NCBI GenBank assembly: GCA_002946415.1
Contig: NJPS01000013.1
Location: forward strand, 1,302,001 to 1,366,000
Direction of reading: 5' to 3'
Length of the DNA stretch: 64,000 nucleotides
Origin: Rutstroemia sp. NJR-2017a BVV2
Taxonomy: Eukaryota; Ascomycota; Leotiomycetes; Helotiales; Rutstroemiaceae
Below the pieces are notes generated by a model that did not search any database, had not been told where the DNA came from, and saw only the letters and a program-made list of their open reading frames with translations. Numbering within the stretch: position 1 is the stretch's first letter; each line of letters starts with the position of its first letter. A program made the translations under genes and the position numbers. This document shows positions 13,528 through 26,586 of this stretch, in pieces.

Positions 13528-13898
13528 ATGTCGGAGCCGAAGCGTCCATTGCTCAAGGGCTCTCTCCGTCCGCCCAAAGTAAACCCATCAAACCTATCAT
13601 ATACTCAACTTCCGACTTCGAGAGACGATTTATCAATAGGCGCTCAAGGTAAAAACGTTGAAGGTTTGTTTGGCCAGTCTTCGAATGTGGTGAAATACTA
13701 TCTTCATGATCACAATCCTTACTTTCTCTTACAGTGGTGGAATTCAACTCGTCGGCAATACCTCAACCATTCCTTGATCCGTCTATCGTCCAGAAAAGGG
13801 CTCAGATGGATAGGGAATGGCAGCTCAGGCAAGAGAAAACTGCTCGGGCTTCAAGAGACCAAGCAGCGAGCTCTTCTACAGGAGATCGAAGAACCTGA
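13528..13898 (+). CDS. Small hypothetical protein, two exons
   Basis: join(13528..13648, 13735..13898), 94 aa. The 86-bp intron starts GTAAAA and ends CTTACAG. Splicing joins CAA-G to TG and gives a hydrophilic protein. The N-terminus is MSEPKRPLLKGSLRPPK, and the C-terminal half is charged and probably helical (QKRAQMDREWQLRQEKTARASRDQ, quoted in part). There is no signal peptide, cysteine pattern or membrane segment. Read without splicing the frame stays open to 13938, but the peptide is less protein-like. I do not recognise the family. It lies head to head with the Zn2Cys6 factor, so it may be a regulatory partner or simply a neighbour. Confidence 0.55.
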
Positions 13899-16271
13899 TA
13901 AGGTCCTAACAGAGTGTGATGCACAAAGACATATATGAACTTTGAGTGGAACAACCTAAGTTACTGGGCAGAAGACTTGTATCTGGCAGCGTCAGACACA
14001 TCCTTGTTCAAACGGCGATTCATGAAGTCTCACGGGACTTCCCCAGGAAAGAAGACGGCGGTCCTTCCCCGAACCCCGCATAGATCTGATGGCTGTCTTT
14101 ACCCGTGTACTTGTACAACTCAATGTAGTCCCATCTGACCTGAAAAACACGCAAACTCCACTTTGCCTACGAGATCTCTAAACATGTATATAATAGGCAA
14201 GGCGTGATCTGCGAAGCCATCCGTCTCACGGACATGTGATTACGTAGAAGACTTGACATGCAGGAACTGTGCGGTGTATCGAGACTATTCACGAGTAATA
14301 TGGGCTCTAGTCTTTGGTAAGCTAAGAAGTGAATTCTAGAGCGGTCTCCTCTGATCTCTTCTAAAAGACCGACCTCAGCTCGTGAAACCTTCGACTAGAT
14401 GCCGAGGAGTAGGCGTATCTGTGTAGCTCCCGATCACGGTACGTATACTTAATAATGCTCGAAAGTCCCTCTACCAAGCTGTCAGCACAGCTTACTACTA
14501 TTCAAAGGTACCTACTTGCATTAATAGTAATCGTCGAGTCACAACCCTCGCATTAGTGTTCATTATATAACTATCTCAGTAATCAGTCATATGAGCTGCG
14601 GAAAAACTATTCCGTGTCTTAGGTACTCTTTAGACATCTTGCCAGCCTGCCAGCCTGCCACGATTTCTAGCGTGGAAAAAGCAAGCTTCTAAGCTACAGG
14701 GTTCTCTTTTTCCCCTGAACCCATCTGAGCACCAGCAGAGCTTGAATCATGGCAAACTGCCAACTGTCGATACTGTACTTCGTAGTGGTGGGACCCCGAG
14801 CGCCCAAAAGAAGAGATCAGTGATGATGACGATGGACCCTTATGCAACCACCAGATCATAGTAGAAGAACTTATTTGGAGAGGCTGTTCATGCAAGCCGC
14901 CAGACGACCGCCGGGCAAGAACTACTTCATATTTCAGCTTACCATATTCATAACGTCGGGCATGAGTGATAGCACAGGGACGAAAAGGGCCGAGTTCTCT
15001 GGATAAAAAGAGTTTTAACCCGAGCGCTGGTAAGTTGTTCAACCTGTTCTGGTGAAACGAGCAAGGACCAGCAAGCAGCCAGTAATGACGGCACTTGTCG
15101 ATCGCCGGCGCATGGTTTGGAGTAGATGGACCAATGAGTATGCATAACACACGTGCGAAAAGATAGTCATTCGCCATATTTTATGCTTGCAGCTCCGACT
15201 TTTTGAGGGTAAGGGGGGTTAGTTAGCTGACGAACAAGGGTACGAGTGCGAGGGGTGTTGCGGGGGAACAACACACCAGCAAAGAGGCAGAAGGTAACAA
15301 TATCTCCAATCGCACCTCCAATCGCACCTCCAATGAACGATAAACGGGAAAATGGATGCAGAATGCTGTACGGAGGTACAGAGAAGTACCGAAGCCTTTT
15401 GGGGTAGTTTCACATGCCGCTTTACTGTGGGTACGCTTGCGATGTCTTGTTTGTACCGCTAGTCTCCAGATTTTACCTCGACGCCACCAGACAATGACCG
15501 TGTCTTGGGTTCACCGACTTGGAATATCGCATCGACTTTGAGCATTTACCCAGCGGTTAAACTTGGATTTCCGTCGTGGAAGTATCGCATCATAGCCCGA
15601 GTGGGCAATCGCGATTTCGCGTTCTACCAAATACTCGTGATACTCTGTCATGTGTGTGTGCTTGAATTGTTGCTCCAGCAAAAATGGCAAGGGCCTCGGC
15701 CGCACACCTCTGGGGTTCTGTACCTTACACCAGCCAACTAATTAACTTCCCATTCATCCAGCATAAACAAAATGTTAAGGTTGGACCCTGACCTGCCCTA
15801 GTGGACAGAAAGCATGGGATCGATCCAAACTTTGGCTACTAGTGATGACGCCAAAGGGGGCTACCCATCAAGCTTGCAGCTCCGATATGTCCTTCATGTT
15901 ATCACCCGATGCAAGCTTCGGCCAAACAGACCATCCAGCTATGCATTGTTTACACATATTATTTCAAAAGCATGGTCAGCAAGACCGACGTGTCTCTTTT
16001 CAGTCACGATCTTCACCTGATCTTCCTGCCCATTCACTGCCTCGGCCTCGGGAGCGAGAAGCTCTGGGTTGCTCCCTTTCTTCCTTCCGGGTAATAAATA
16101 CTTCATGCAAGCAGTTCCCAGATTCGGAGGATATGCTTGTTGTTCCCCAGCCATCAAGGTTTCCCATACTTCGGAATAAAACTTTCCTTCTTTTTTAAAG
16201 GAACCCCATTCTCTGTGTTGGATCTAGTATTACTTTGTTAAGTCTACAACTACGGAATACTATTCAACACG
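13899..16271. other. Intergenic, no supportable gene
   Basis: Holds the 3' side of the small gene and the promoter of the GH5 gene. A 162-codon minus-strand frame (14689-15177) has no motif or splice support. A three-fold short repeat (TCCAATCGCACC) lies near 15305-15335. Confidence 0.5.
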
Positions 16272-17703
<1,432 letters not shown>

Positions 17704-19978
17704 ACTCCTCCGTTTGTCTGAGAATGATAGTTGTTGTTGGTGTTGGGACAAAGGTTGAACTTGGGGCGACGACTACCATGAGGATTTTCCGACCATTTTC
17801 ACATTTCGGGAAAACAAGCCAAAAAGCGACTGTGCGAAAGGGACTTGGACAATGAGATGTTCAATATGTGTAAAGATATGGTTGATGGCATTTTATTTTA
17901 CGAATTTATGACGAGATGACGATACGATACCCCTTCATTCGCTCGGGGGAGTTGGGTCGGATTTTATATGATAGCCTGGCTATGGGTTTTAGACCAGACA
18001 TTTTATTGATCATATTATGCTTTCTTAGATAGTGTTTTGATGGAGAGAGGAAGAGAGGAAGAGATAGTAGAAAAGAACCAGAATTGGATTTTTTCCTTAG
18101 AAAGCATCACGAATAGCTCTTTGCATATCAATCAACCCTAGAGTAAATGTACTTTACGTGAGGCTTTCCACACCGGGAACCCTTCTCGGGAGTTACAGTA
18201 AAGTAAGAATGAGGGAGCGGGGCTGTAGTTTTGAATCCTTGACGCCGTTCTATGTTCCCATGTCCGTTCCCTCTATCCATGTCCGGGATATCGTCTCGGG
18301 AGTTACAAACGAGATGAGATGGGGGACGCGGGAACTACTTCCAGTACTTGCTTGGCTTGGTCAATTACTCAATCACGCTCGAGCATTGGTAATCCTTCTC
18401 GGGTTATATTGTTGGTTGTATAATATGGATACCTTGGTCGATGGAGTTTTGGTTGTCATCTTACTTCATCAATTTTCATTTGGGGGTTCAGTGTACTTTA
18501 ATGTACTATGTACTCAGGGACTATGGTGTCGAGTAAAGGGGCTGATGCGGGCGAGGCGGGGTAAAATGCGGCTTAGGTGAGGCGCCGTCGAAACTGTAAT
18601 CGGAGGGAATTGCAGATGTTCTCGGGATATGTCCGGGAAAAGAGAGCAAATGAATTTGTAGTTTATTATGATAAGTTAAGTTAGATACAGGGAGATGGAG
18701 TACATAGTTCACCGAGTCATGAATTGTGGTTTAGAATTTGGTGTTCCTTTTAATGTGAGGCTGGGGCTGGTGAGAGACCAAACTTACCAAAAATTCGGCA
18801 AATACTTGGCGCGTGAACAACGACATCTCTACTTCATGAGGAAGGGATTTTGGGTATTGAAGGCACGGGACTTTGTAAGTGGTAACATTGGGGTGGGTTT
18901 ATTGTTGTTGTTTGCTACGGAGATGATTGAGTGCAGTTTGGGGAGATCAGATGCTTCCCGGTAGGCAAACTAGTCGCCCATTGCTTGTTGGCTGGCTGGT
19001 TATTCCGAGGGAATCGTAAGATCTTCATATGGTCAGTGAAGTATCGATGTGAATGAAGCGTCGAAGTCTAGGACCCAGTATCTCTCTTCTTCTTATCCCA
19101 GTGTCGAGTGTTGTGGCCCAGATGTGTGTAGAGCACAGAATGTCAAGTGAACATCGTGATGTACCTCGCATGTTCCTCGAAAGCGATGGCGCAGCCGGAG
19201 GTAACATCGAGAGGTTTCGCTGTTTCTCTGGAAATTTATTATATTTGTGTTCTCCTGTTGCTATCACCCCACTGTCATACCTATATTCCCTCTCCTGGTG
19301 GAGCAGCACAGTGCTGAAAGCCTGGATGAGTAGTCTTTCGATGGCAGGTAAGGTTTTTCATGTCCGCGCGCAAGTCTGCGCATCGACTACGTCTTTATCG
19401 CCGTTCCATAGAGTTCCTGTTTGAGACATTTTCATACCCCCCGCCTTAACAATCCACATGGAAGGCAAAAGTCCTTTGAGCATGTGTGCTCAGTAGCCTG
19501 TTCAAACCGTTCAGCAATGCATTCGGACAAGTCTGACCTTCAACTATGCTCATCTTGTGGACATCTGCTGTCTCCTCGGATGTGGCATCACCACCAGCGA
19601 GCTTGAAGCGAACATTGCGATGTGTTTGGCATTTTGGCGTTTGGCCATGGCAAGTTGGCCGGCCCGTCTGCAATCGTTTGGTTCAGTGTTAGCTCAAATC
19701 CTCTTCCATGCAGGCTGGTAGTACTCACCAAATTTTCATAAATGTTCTGGATATTGTGAAAGCTGCTTGTCGCGCCCAAATGTAGGAGGAGTATTTCCGA
19801 AGTACCCTTCGCCTGGCTCGGCCGAAGCAAACAGTGAATTTGTAGCTGGGCAGTACCTCGCACTAGTCCTCCTCGCGTAATTTGCGAAATTATCACAATA
19901 AACACTTTGTAAACTTCATCTTCGATTTTTTTTTTTATCTTTAACAACAACAGTTATTGCCACCACCAGATAATCAAA
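17704..19978. other. Intergenic, no supportable gene
   Basis: Contains the GH5 3' region and the promoter of the RGG gene. Short frames here (for example 18158-18580 + and 19588-19950 -) show no motif. A CTCGGGAGTTAC segment occurs twice near 18186 and 18295. A T-rich run lies just upstream of the next start (about 19924-19940). Confidence 0.5.
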
Positions 19979-22007
19979 ATGTCTGGACTTTTCGGCGACG
20001 AAGGCTATTCCTATGAATCGGTTCTCGAGCCTATGATTGATTCTCTTCTTTCATATGAGCCCCATCAAAATCCTCGCTTCATTGCGGATCGTGCGACATC
20101 ATACAGAATTCGATTCTACGAGTTGCTTGACAACGCGTATCTCAGATATCCTGACGACGAATTCATGGCGTACTACAGTGCAGAACAGATATGGCATCGA
20201 GAATTCGGTGAGTATTACGATAGAGGATGATCTAAAGGATAGCTAACTAACTAGGAATTTAGTTGGTTCTCTTTTTCCATTTCCCGGCGTCTCACCAAGC
20301 GCTGAATTCCGCGCATACTGGGCAGCTATGGAGAGCTATTACGGTAGAACTTTACCACGACCTCGCCATCCTGGATATCTTGGAAGAGGGCGAGTTCCCG
20401 ACGCTCCCCTCCCATCAAATGTTCCCGTTCAATCGACGGCTGAAGAAGCCTCGATTAGGACCACCGCTTTAGAAAGTGGTGAGAACAATATATCAAATGT
20501 TCCCGTTCATTCCTCTGATCAAGAGTTGAGTAGAACCACCGCTTTAGAAAGTGGTGAGAACAATGCACAAAACGTTCCCGTTCATTCGATCTCTGGTCAA
20601 GAGTTGAATAGAACCACCGCTTTGGAAAGTGGTGAGAACAATTTATTTGCTGTCAGTGGTGCGTCAAAGACCAAGACGAAAATTGATAGACAACAGCAAA
20701 TCCGAACAGGAAATGCTGCTCCGAAGATCAAGACCGAAACTGATGGACAACAGCAAGTTCCAAGCGGAAATGCTGCTCCAGAGACTAAAACGGAAAACCG
20801 TGGACAACAGCAAATCCAAAGTGGAACTGCTGCTCCAAAGATTAAGGTGGAAGTTGGTGGGCAACAGCAATTCCGAAGTGGAACTGCTCCAAAACCACAA
20901 CACTCACCCAGTCAGTCGAAGCAAAACCAGTTGCCTGTAGCTATACCTGCAGTACGATCTTCTGGTTTTTCATCCGGTCACAGGCTTCCAACGATTGCGG
21001 TGGCTGCCCGGCCTGATCCAACAAGGCAGATCCAGAACCTTGGAGCTGGATCTAATGCACCAGCTTTATCCTCTGGCAATCTGCCAGGCACCAGGGGACA
21101 GAGAGGCGGACCGTCATCTGTGAACAACGGGAGACAGCCTCCCGGGAGATCGAGAGGAAGAGGAAGAGGGAAAGGAAGAGGGAGAGGGAGAGGAAGAGGG
21201 AAAGGAAGAGGGAGAGGGAGTTGGAGAGGGAGAGGTAGACATAATGTCAGTTCACATATTGGAGAATCTGTCGACGGGGATCGAAATTCCCAACGTGGTA
21301 CATCTGTTGCAGACAGTACCTATGATGATCGTGGATCATCCTTTGGTGGCAATCGCAGTTACCATGGCTACAATGCCAATGATGGCTATTCTAGCTATGG
21401 TAATCCAGGTGGCTACAGCAACTATGGTGGTCGCGGTGGTCGCGGTGGCCGCGGCGGTCATTATGGCGGTTATCCTGGCTATGATGGTTATGACTACTAT
21501 ATGCCTAAAGAGCAAGATGAGGACGTCGCCCTAAACGTCTTAAAAATCGTTGCCGGGACAATGAAGAGCGATGAAGCTAGGATTGAACTTGTAGAAGCCG
21601 TTGTAATGGCGACTTACAGGGCAAAGGCTGAGACACGATCTTCCGATCCTCGGGGTCCCCGTGGGGGAGTTGGATGGGCCAGGTCCGGACAAGATTCTGG
21701 TCCAAGAAGACTCGGATTGGAAGACCAGAACCGAAATGCGCGTCAACGCGATATTCTTTCTGGCAGATACGAACACAGGGATGATGGGACCTTGGATCCC
21801 CCACTTACTGATGCGTTTGTCAGACGCGAGGCGTCTGGTTCCAACACCGCTCTTAGCGGAAACGGAGTAGCTGTGCCTTCTACCAGAGTCATTGATGTTA
21901 CTGATGAGATGGTTACACATGCCCCCAACCCTTCTGGCTCTGCTGCAGAGACAGAAAGACCAGCCGAGTCTGGGTGGGGTGGAGATGAGATGGGCATGAG
22001 AGAGTAG
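19979..22007 (+). CDS. Repeat-rich RG/RGG-box protein
   Basis: join(19979..20207, 20263..22007), 657 aa. The 55-bp intron has a GTGAGT donor and a doubled CTAACTAACTAG end. About 130 N-terminal residues look folded and rich in Tyr, Arg and acidic residues. Then come three units of about 25 aa ending RTTALESGENN, four 19-aa units around GQQQ and AAPK, a run of alternating Arg and Gly (about 21150-21236), and a Gly/Tyr-rich part with RGGRGGRGG. A helical segment (DVALNVLKIVAGTMKSDEAR) and an acidic, disordered C-terminus follow. RG/RGG boxes are known in RNA-binding and condensate-forming proteins and are arginine-methylation targets. No RRM, KH or helicase motif is present, so an RNA role is inference. 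I do not recognise the family. Confidence 0.85.
20420..20645 (+). repeat. In-frame coding tandem repeat, 75-78 bp unit
   Basis: The segment beginning CCACCGCTTT recurs at about 20461, 20536 and 20614, so periods are 75 and 78 bp (25 and 26 codons). The units are nearly identical in DNA as well as protein, which points to recent in-frame duplication. Confidence 0.85.
20676..20895 (+). repeat. In-frame coding tandem repeat, 57-bp unit, four copies
   Basis: The CAACAGCAA core recurs at 20691, 20748, 20805 and 20862, an exact 57-bp (19-codon) period. Copies differ mainly in the Lys/Thr/Glu-rich part between cores. Confidence 0.85.
21150..21236 (+). repeat. Purine-rich GGAAGAG/GGGAGAG tract encoding RG repeats
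   Basis: Almost pure A/G run inside the RGG gene that encodes alternating Arg-Gly with occasional Lys and Trp. The 6-bp phase preserves the frame, so expansion or contraction changes only the length of the RG box. Confidence 0.75.
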
Positions 22008-24330
22008 AGAGTTTCAGTCTCTGATTTGCAGCTAAGTTTTCTGAATTGAACAAAATTCCTCTGCATCATCTGCTAACAAAGAAGGCTTCAGAGTGCAAAC
22101 GCAGCTGATAGAAGCTGGAAATACACTGCTCTGTTGCAGAGCAAACTGATTGTGAGACCAGATTATAAGTATTTTATGGCGTTAGGGGCATCTTTCCTGT
22201 GAATTTTCTCTGCAGAGATTGTCCAGAAATGATCTGTGGGGTGCAGAGAAATCTACTAAACTTAGAATTGCAACGACGACTGGTAATAAATATTAAGCTC
22301 CGTGAGACGGATCAGTCAGTATCGCTCATTCTTGGAAGCTCAGGGATGGTGGCGGTGGAATAAGAGTGTATGACACTGTTAATTTTTAACGGACCAACAG
22401 GCAAATTAGGATTGTTATTGTTGTTGGTGGTGGCAGAACTGACAAGCATCTGTTGAGTATGTTTACAAGTTTACTAGCAAGCCAGCGTTGGAAAGAATAT
22501 TCATGCTAACTGTTTCTATAGAGGCATCCCGTGGTACGATTGTGACCGGGTGGTCTTTCCCATCAAGGCAGGCTTCTGCGCCAGATTCCCTAAGATCGCG
22601 TCCTCATCTCTACTGAGTTGCACAACCAACACAACCATTCCGTCAGCAACTATTGCTTCAACAAAGGATCCGTGAGAAGAGCGCGTTCCGAAAACATGGA
22701 AGCACGTACTATAACTTTAACTGCAAGGGGTGAAAAGGGGAGTTTAGGTTGGAACTCGCACCAATGATATCAAGTGCGAGAAGCCATTCGCGGTGGCAAT
22801 CAATACCCAGGTCATCACGATAGAGGGGTCCCACACGACTTATGACATTACCTTCCCTGTCAATATCACCATTCTCTTTCGTTCACACTTCTGCAAAGCT
22901 ACCTCATCTGTCGTAAGTTAACCACTAACATCTACTTAGCATCGCAGCTAACTCGCATCGCTTCAAGTGCTTCCTCAGTATAGCTGTTCCGCTCTCTACA
23001 GATATCCTGAGCTCTCAAGCTCCGGTTGGCTTTCTGCATTAATCGGCTTCAATTTCTTCTTCATCGACTGTCACATGTCAGTCATGCCATCCTCCATGCA
23101 CTAGTGAAAATATTGACTTCTTTCTCTCGTAGATGTCAACAATGAGCCTCCTCTCTTCATGTCCTCTTCCTACAACGACTCATTTTCCGAAAGCCCATGC
23201 GCGCAAGGTCAACCGACATAGGCACACCCTCTGAGCCATCTTCGTTTCAGCAGGCACATCTTCGAACCGCATACTTACGCCATCTTCTCCAACCTCGACC
23301 CAAGAAAAAACAATACCTCCCAGCCGCCAGATGAAAGACGATAGCAAGGAAGTGTGTCATGATAGGGTAGATGCAGGAGTTCGTCTTCCGAAAGATGCAA
23401 AGAGTGCGAAATTCCCACATGAGCACCGAACCCTTCAAGGACAATTCCTCAAATAGCAACACAAAAACCATGTCTTCAACTCCATTCAAAAGCCCTTCAC
23501 AAATAATGGGTACGAGGACTTGCAGGGAAAGCGACTATGCCAGCAAACGAGACTGCACGGAGCGGAACCAGACGCGTCAGAGACTAGGGCTTGGAACTCT
23601 TCGATGTGCTAGGAACAGAGAGCGCTTTGGAGCTGATGAAAATTGGAATCACGGTGGTGAATGGTAGAGAAGAGATTACTTTCAAATCAATTGCACCGCT
23701 CACTTTATTTCACAATTACCCAGTGCCATGATTTATGTATCTGCGAACCACGTTTGCCAAATGCTACTTTCACTATCACCACTTAAGATCCAAAAAACAA
23801 ATTGAATACAATGTTTGAACGTGATCTCAATTTAAACAAACCCATGTAAATACTGAGTATGATCAGCACACTACCGAATGCAAATCCCGTTCGATGCCGC
23901 CACCGCTGCCGCAGCAGAACACAGTAAGCCCCACCCACACCCGACCAATAATGCCGGATTGAGGGGTACTTTTCACTTAGGGTGCTTTGGTATCACGACA
24001 ACCCCACACAACCATAAGCCGGGCTCCCACTCGAGCCACTTCACTGCGATTGTGATGTATGTGCGGTTTAGCTTGAGAGCTAAGGCGTTTTTTCACTCGG
24101 ATTTATAAGTTGTGGAATTGGTGATGTAAAATATTGCTAATTTCTTTACGTACGCAGATACGGTGGCGAAGAGAATATATTCTGTGCTGTCCTGTCCTGT
24201 GCTGACTGGGAGTCCTCTTTTATCACATTTCGCTGTGCCGCTGTGCTGTATTCTACTTCTTGCTGAGTAGCGAGCCCTCATCTGATATTGGTCTAAGATC
24301 AAGGAAACAGAGCAGAAACAACTGGCCAAC
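22008..24330. other. Mostly intergenic, with a possible decayed gene
   Basis: Contains the 3' region of the RGG gene, the candidate remnant at 22370-23300 (listed separately), and the promoter of the aldehyde dehydrogenase gene. I see no other convincing gene. Confidence 0.5.
22370..23300 (+). pseudogene. Possible remnant of a small secreted-protein gene
   Basis: An ATG at 22370 opens a 28-residue frame with a signal-peptide-like core (LGLLLLLVVAEL). It stops at TGA 22454-22456, directly before a good intron (GTATGT at 22457, CTAAC, acceptor ending 22521). The next stretch reads as a Cys-containing secreted-type peptide (IPWYDCDRVVFPIKAGFCAR). Further downstream, protein-like fragments (IKCEKPFAVAINTQVITIEG; NNEPPLFMSSSYNDSF) appear in different frames, broken by stops. 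No single splice model gives one open frame. A disabled gene is one explanation; chance is another. Confidence 0.2.
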
Positions 24331-25919
24331 ATGTCTCCCACCGCCGAGCAAAACGGCACACCCGCCGCAGACTCCTCCTCCATCCACACCATCCCTCTCC
24401 TCATCGACAATAAACCCCAGCCCTCCTCCAAAACCTTCCCCGTGCACTCCCCCTCCAATGGAGCGCACCTCCACAACTGCAGCAGCGCCTCCAGCAGCGA
24501 CATCGACCGCGTCCTCACCTCCGCGCAATCCGCCTTCCCCGCCTGGCGCACCGTCCGCCCGCCCCAGAAACGCGACATCTTCCACCGCGCCGCCGCGCTC
24601 TTCCTCTCCGAAAAACAAACCCTCATCGACGCCATCACGACCGAAACTGGCGGCACCATCGACTGGGCCGAATTCAACCTCCGCCTTGCTCGCGAAATCA
24701 TCCTCGATGTCGCCGGTCGCATCGCCACGATTTCCGGGAGCATGCCCGCGACGGCCGTTCCCGGCACCAGCGCTCTAGTCTACAAAGAACCATATGGAGT
24801 AATCCTCGCTATCGCTCCCTGGAACGCGCCGTATATCCTCGGCGTCAGGAGTATCGCGTATGCGCTTGCGGCGGGGAATTGCGCGGTGATGAAAGCGCCG
24901 GAGTTTTCGCCGCTGTGCTCATACCATATCTGTCGCATTTTCCAGGAAGCGGGCCTCCCTGAAGGAGTGCTGAGTTTTGTGGCGCATTCGCCGAGTGATG
25001 CGGCGGAGGTGACGAGGCAGTTGATTGAGAGTCCGATTATTAAGAAGGTGAACTTTACCGGGTCGACGAGGGTCGGGAGGATTATTGCGGAGACGGCGGG
25101 GAGAGCGCTGAAGCCGGTGTTGTTGGAGTTGGGGGGGAAGGCGTCGTCGATTGTATGGGAGGATGCGGAGTTGGAGTTTGCGGCGAGGGAGTGTGCGAGG
25201 GGCGCTTTTAAACATGCGGGGCAGATTTGTATGAGCACGGAAAGGGTGTTGGTTCATGAAGGGATTTTGGAGAAGTTGTGAGTTTTAGTTCCCCTTCAGT
25301 TTGCCCTCCTTTTCGGATTTTGTTCGTTTCCATGTCTGTAGAGAGTTCTACAAGCTGCACTGAGCAAACTTATACTGACATCAACCACAGCGAGAAAGCC
25401 TTCGTGGCCGCAACACAAGAGCTCTACCCCGGCCCCGCAACCCTTATCAACGCGCCCTCCGTCTCCAAAAACCACTCTCTAATAAACGACGCCCTCTCCA
25501 AAGGTGCGCGCATCATACACCCTCCTCAATCCTCTTCCTCTCCTCCCTCCGAAAACAGCACCACCATGACCCCCACAATCCTCACCTCCATCACCCCTGA
25601 GATGGACATCTACCGCACGGAATCCTTCGGGCCATCCGTCTCGCTGATCCCCTTCAAAACCGAAGAAGAAGCAATCCGCATCGCCAACGACACCGAATAC
25701 GGACTCAGCTGCGGGATCTTCACTGAGAATCTGGCGCTGGCGTTGCGTATTGCGAAGAGTGTGGAGAGTGGTGCCGTGCATATTAATGGGGTGAATGCGA
25801 GTGTACATGATGAGGCGGGGTTGCCGCATGGGGGGGTTAAGGATAGTGGGTGGGGACGTTTTGGGTCAGGGGGGCTGGAGGAGTGGGTTAGGAGTAAGAC
25901 GGTTACTTTCAGGGATTAA
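24331..25919 (+). CDS. NAD(P)+-dependent aldehyde dehydrogenase (salicylaldehyde/vanillin dehydrogenase-like)
   Basis: join(24331..25277, 25391..25919), 491 aa, the usual ALDH length; the 113-bp intron runs 25278-25390. Family signatures are in order: the APWNAPY motif, NFTGSTRVGR in the nucleotide-binding domain, general base Glu266 in LLELGGKA, catalytic Cys300 in GQICMSTERV, and the ESFGPSVSLIPF and GAVHINGVNASVHDE motifs near the C-terminus. No targeting signal is evident, so it is probably cytosolic. The GQICMS spelling is shared with the group that oxidises aromatic aldehydes, so salicylaldehyde- or vanillin-type substrates are a reasonable guess only. The first 450 bp are C-rich and the next part G-rich on the coding strand. 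It is convergent with the WDR24 gene. Confidence 0.93.
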
Positions 25920-26586
25920 GGGTGGATGGTTGTTCTGTGGTGGTGTGGTGGCAGTGGTATGCAAGGGATAAGATAAGAGGGTGGGGATGATGCGGTTATG
26001 TGAGGACTAAAGGGAGGGAAGAGCGAGTTGGACATCTGATGTGCACATGTGTTGTGATGAACTGTATGCTAGGAATGATAACGATACGAGTACACAAATG
26101 GGTAGTTAGGAATTTCGAGAAAGCAGTGTCCATTTCCTTCGAGAAAGCAATGCCCATTTCCCATCTGAACAACAGAAGAACGTGCATATATCAGATACTC
26201 ATTCTACTGTACTGCTCTCAAAAGGAACCAGTACAAGAGAAAAGAAGTCTGGATTTCCACTACACAATGCGTTCAGTCCTCCCATTCGCCATTTATTGTG
26301 GTAAGAATATCTACACTAAACTACACATCCTCAATCTTACACCCGCCTTAAATCAGACCCAAGCAACTCCGCTCATCTCATCTTCTTTCATTCCTCATCA
26401 TGGTTTACAGCCATCTATTAAGAAGCATAGATGCTAGCCACTCCTGGGTATACCCAATGTTTAACCAAACAAACGCCTTGATGACCATTCCTTGCCATGC
26501 TATGCAACTTATCCAACCAAATGCTCCTTACTCTTCTTTACTTCCTCTTCCTCTTCCTTCTTTCCTGCCTGCCCTTTCCTTCCTTC
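25920..26586. other. Convergent intergenic region
   Basis: Shared 3' region of the aldehyde dehydrogenase (+) and WDR24 (-) genes. Apart from a 24-bp tandem duplication at 26114-26161 I see nothing distinct. Confidence 0.5.
26114..26161. repeat. 24-bp tandem duplication
   Basis: Two adjacent 24-bp copies beginning TTCGAGAAAGCA that differ at two positions, in the 3' intergenic region. Confidence 0.8.

Noticed and set aside
14689..15177. 162-codon minus-strand frame
   Set aside because: No recognisable domain and a second open frame of similar quality overlaps it.
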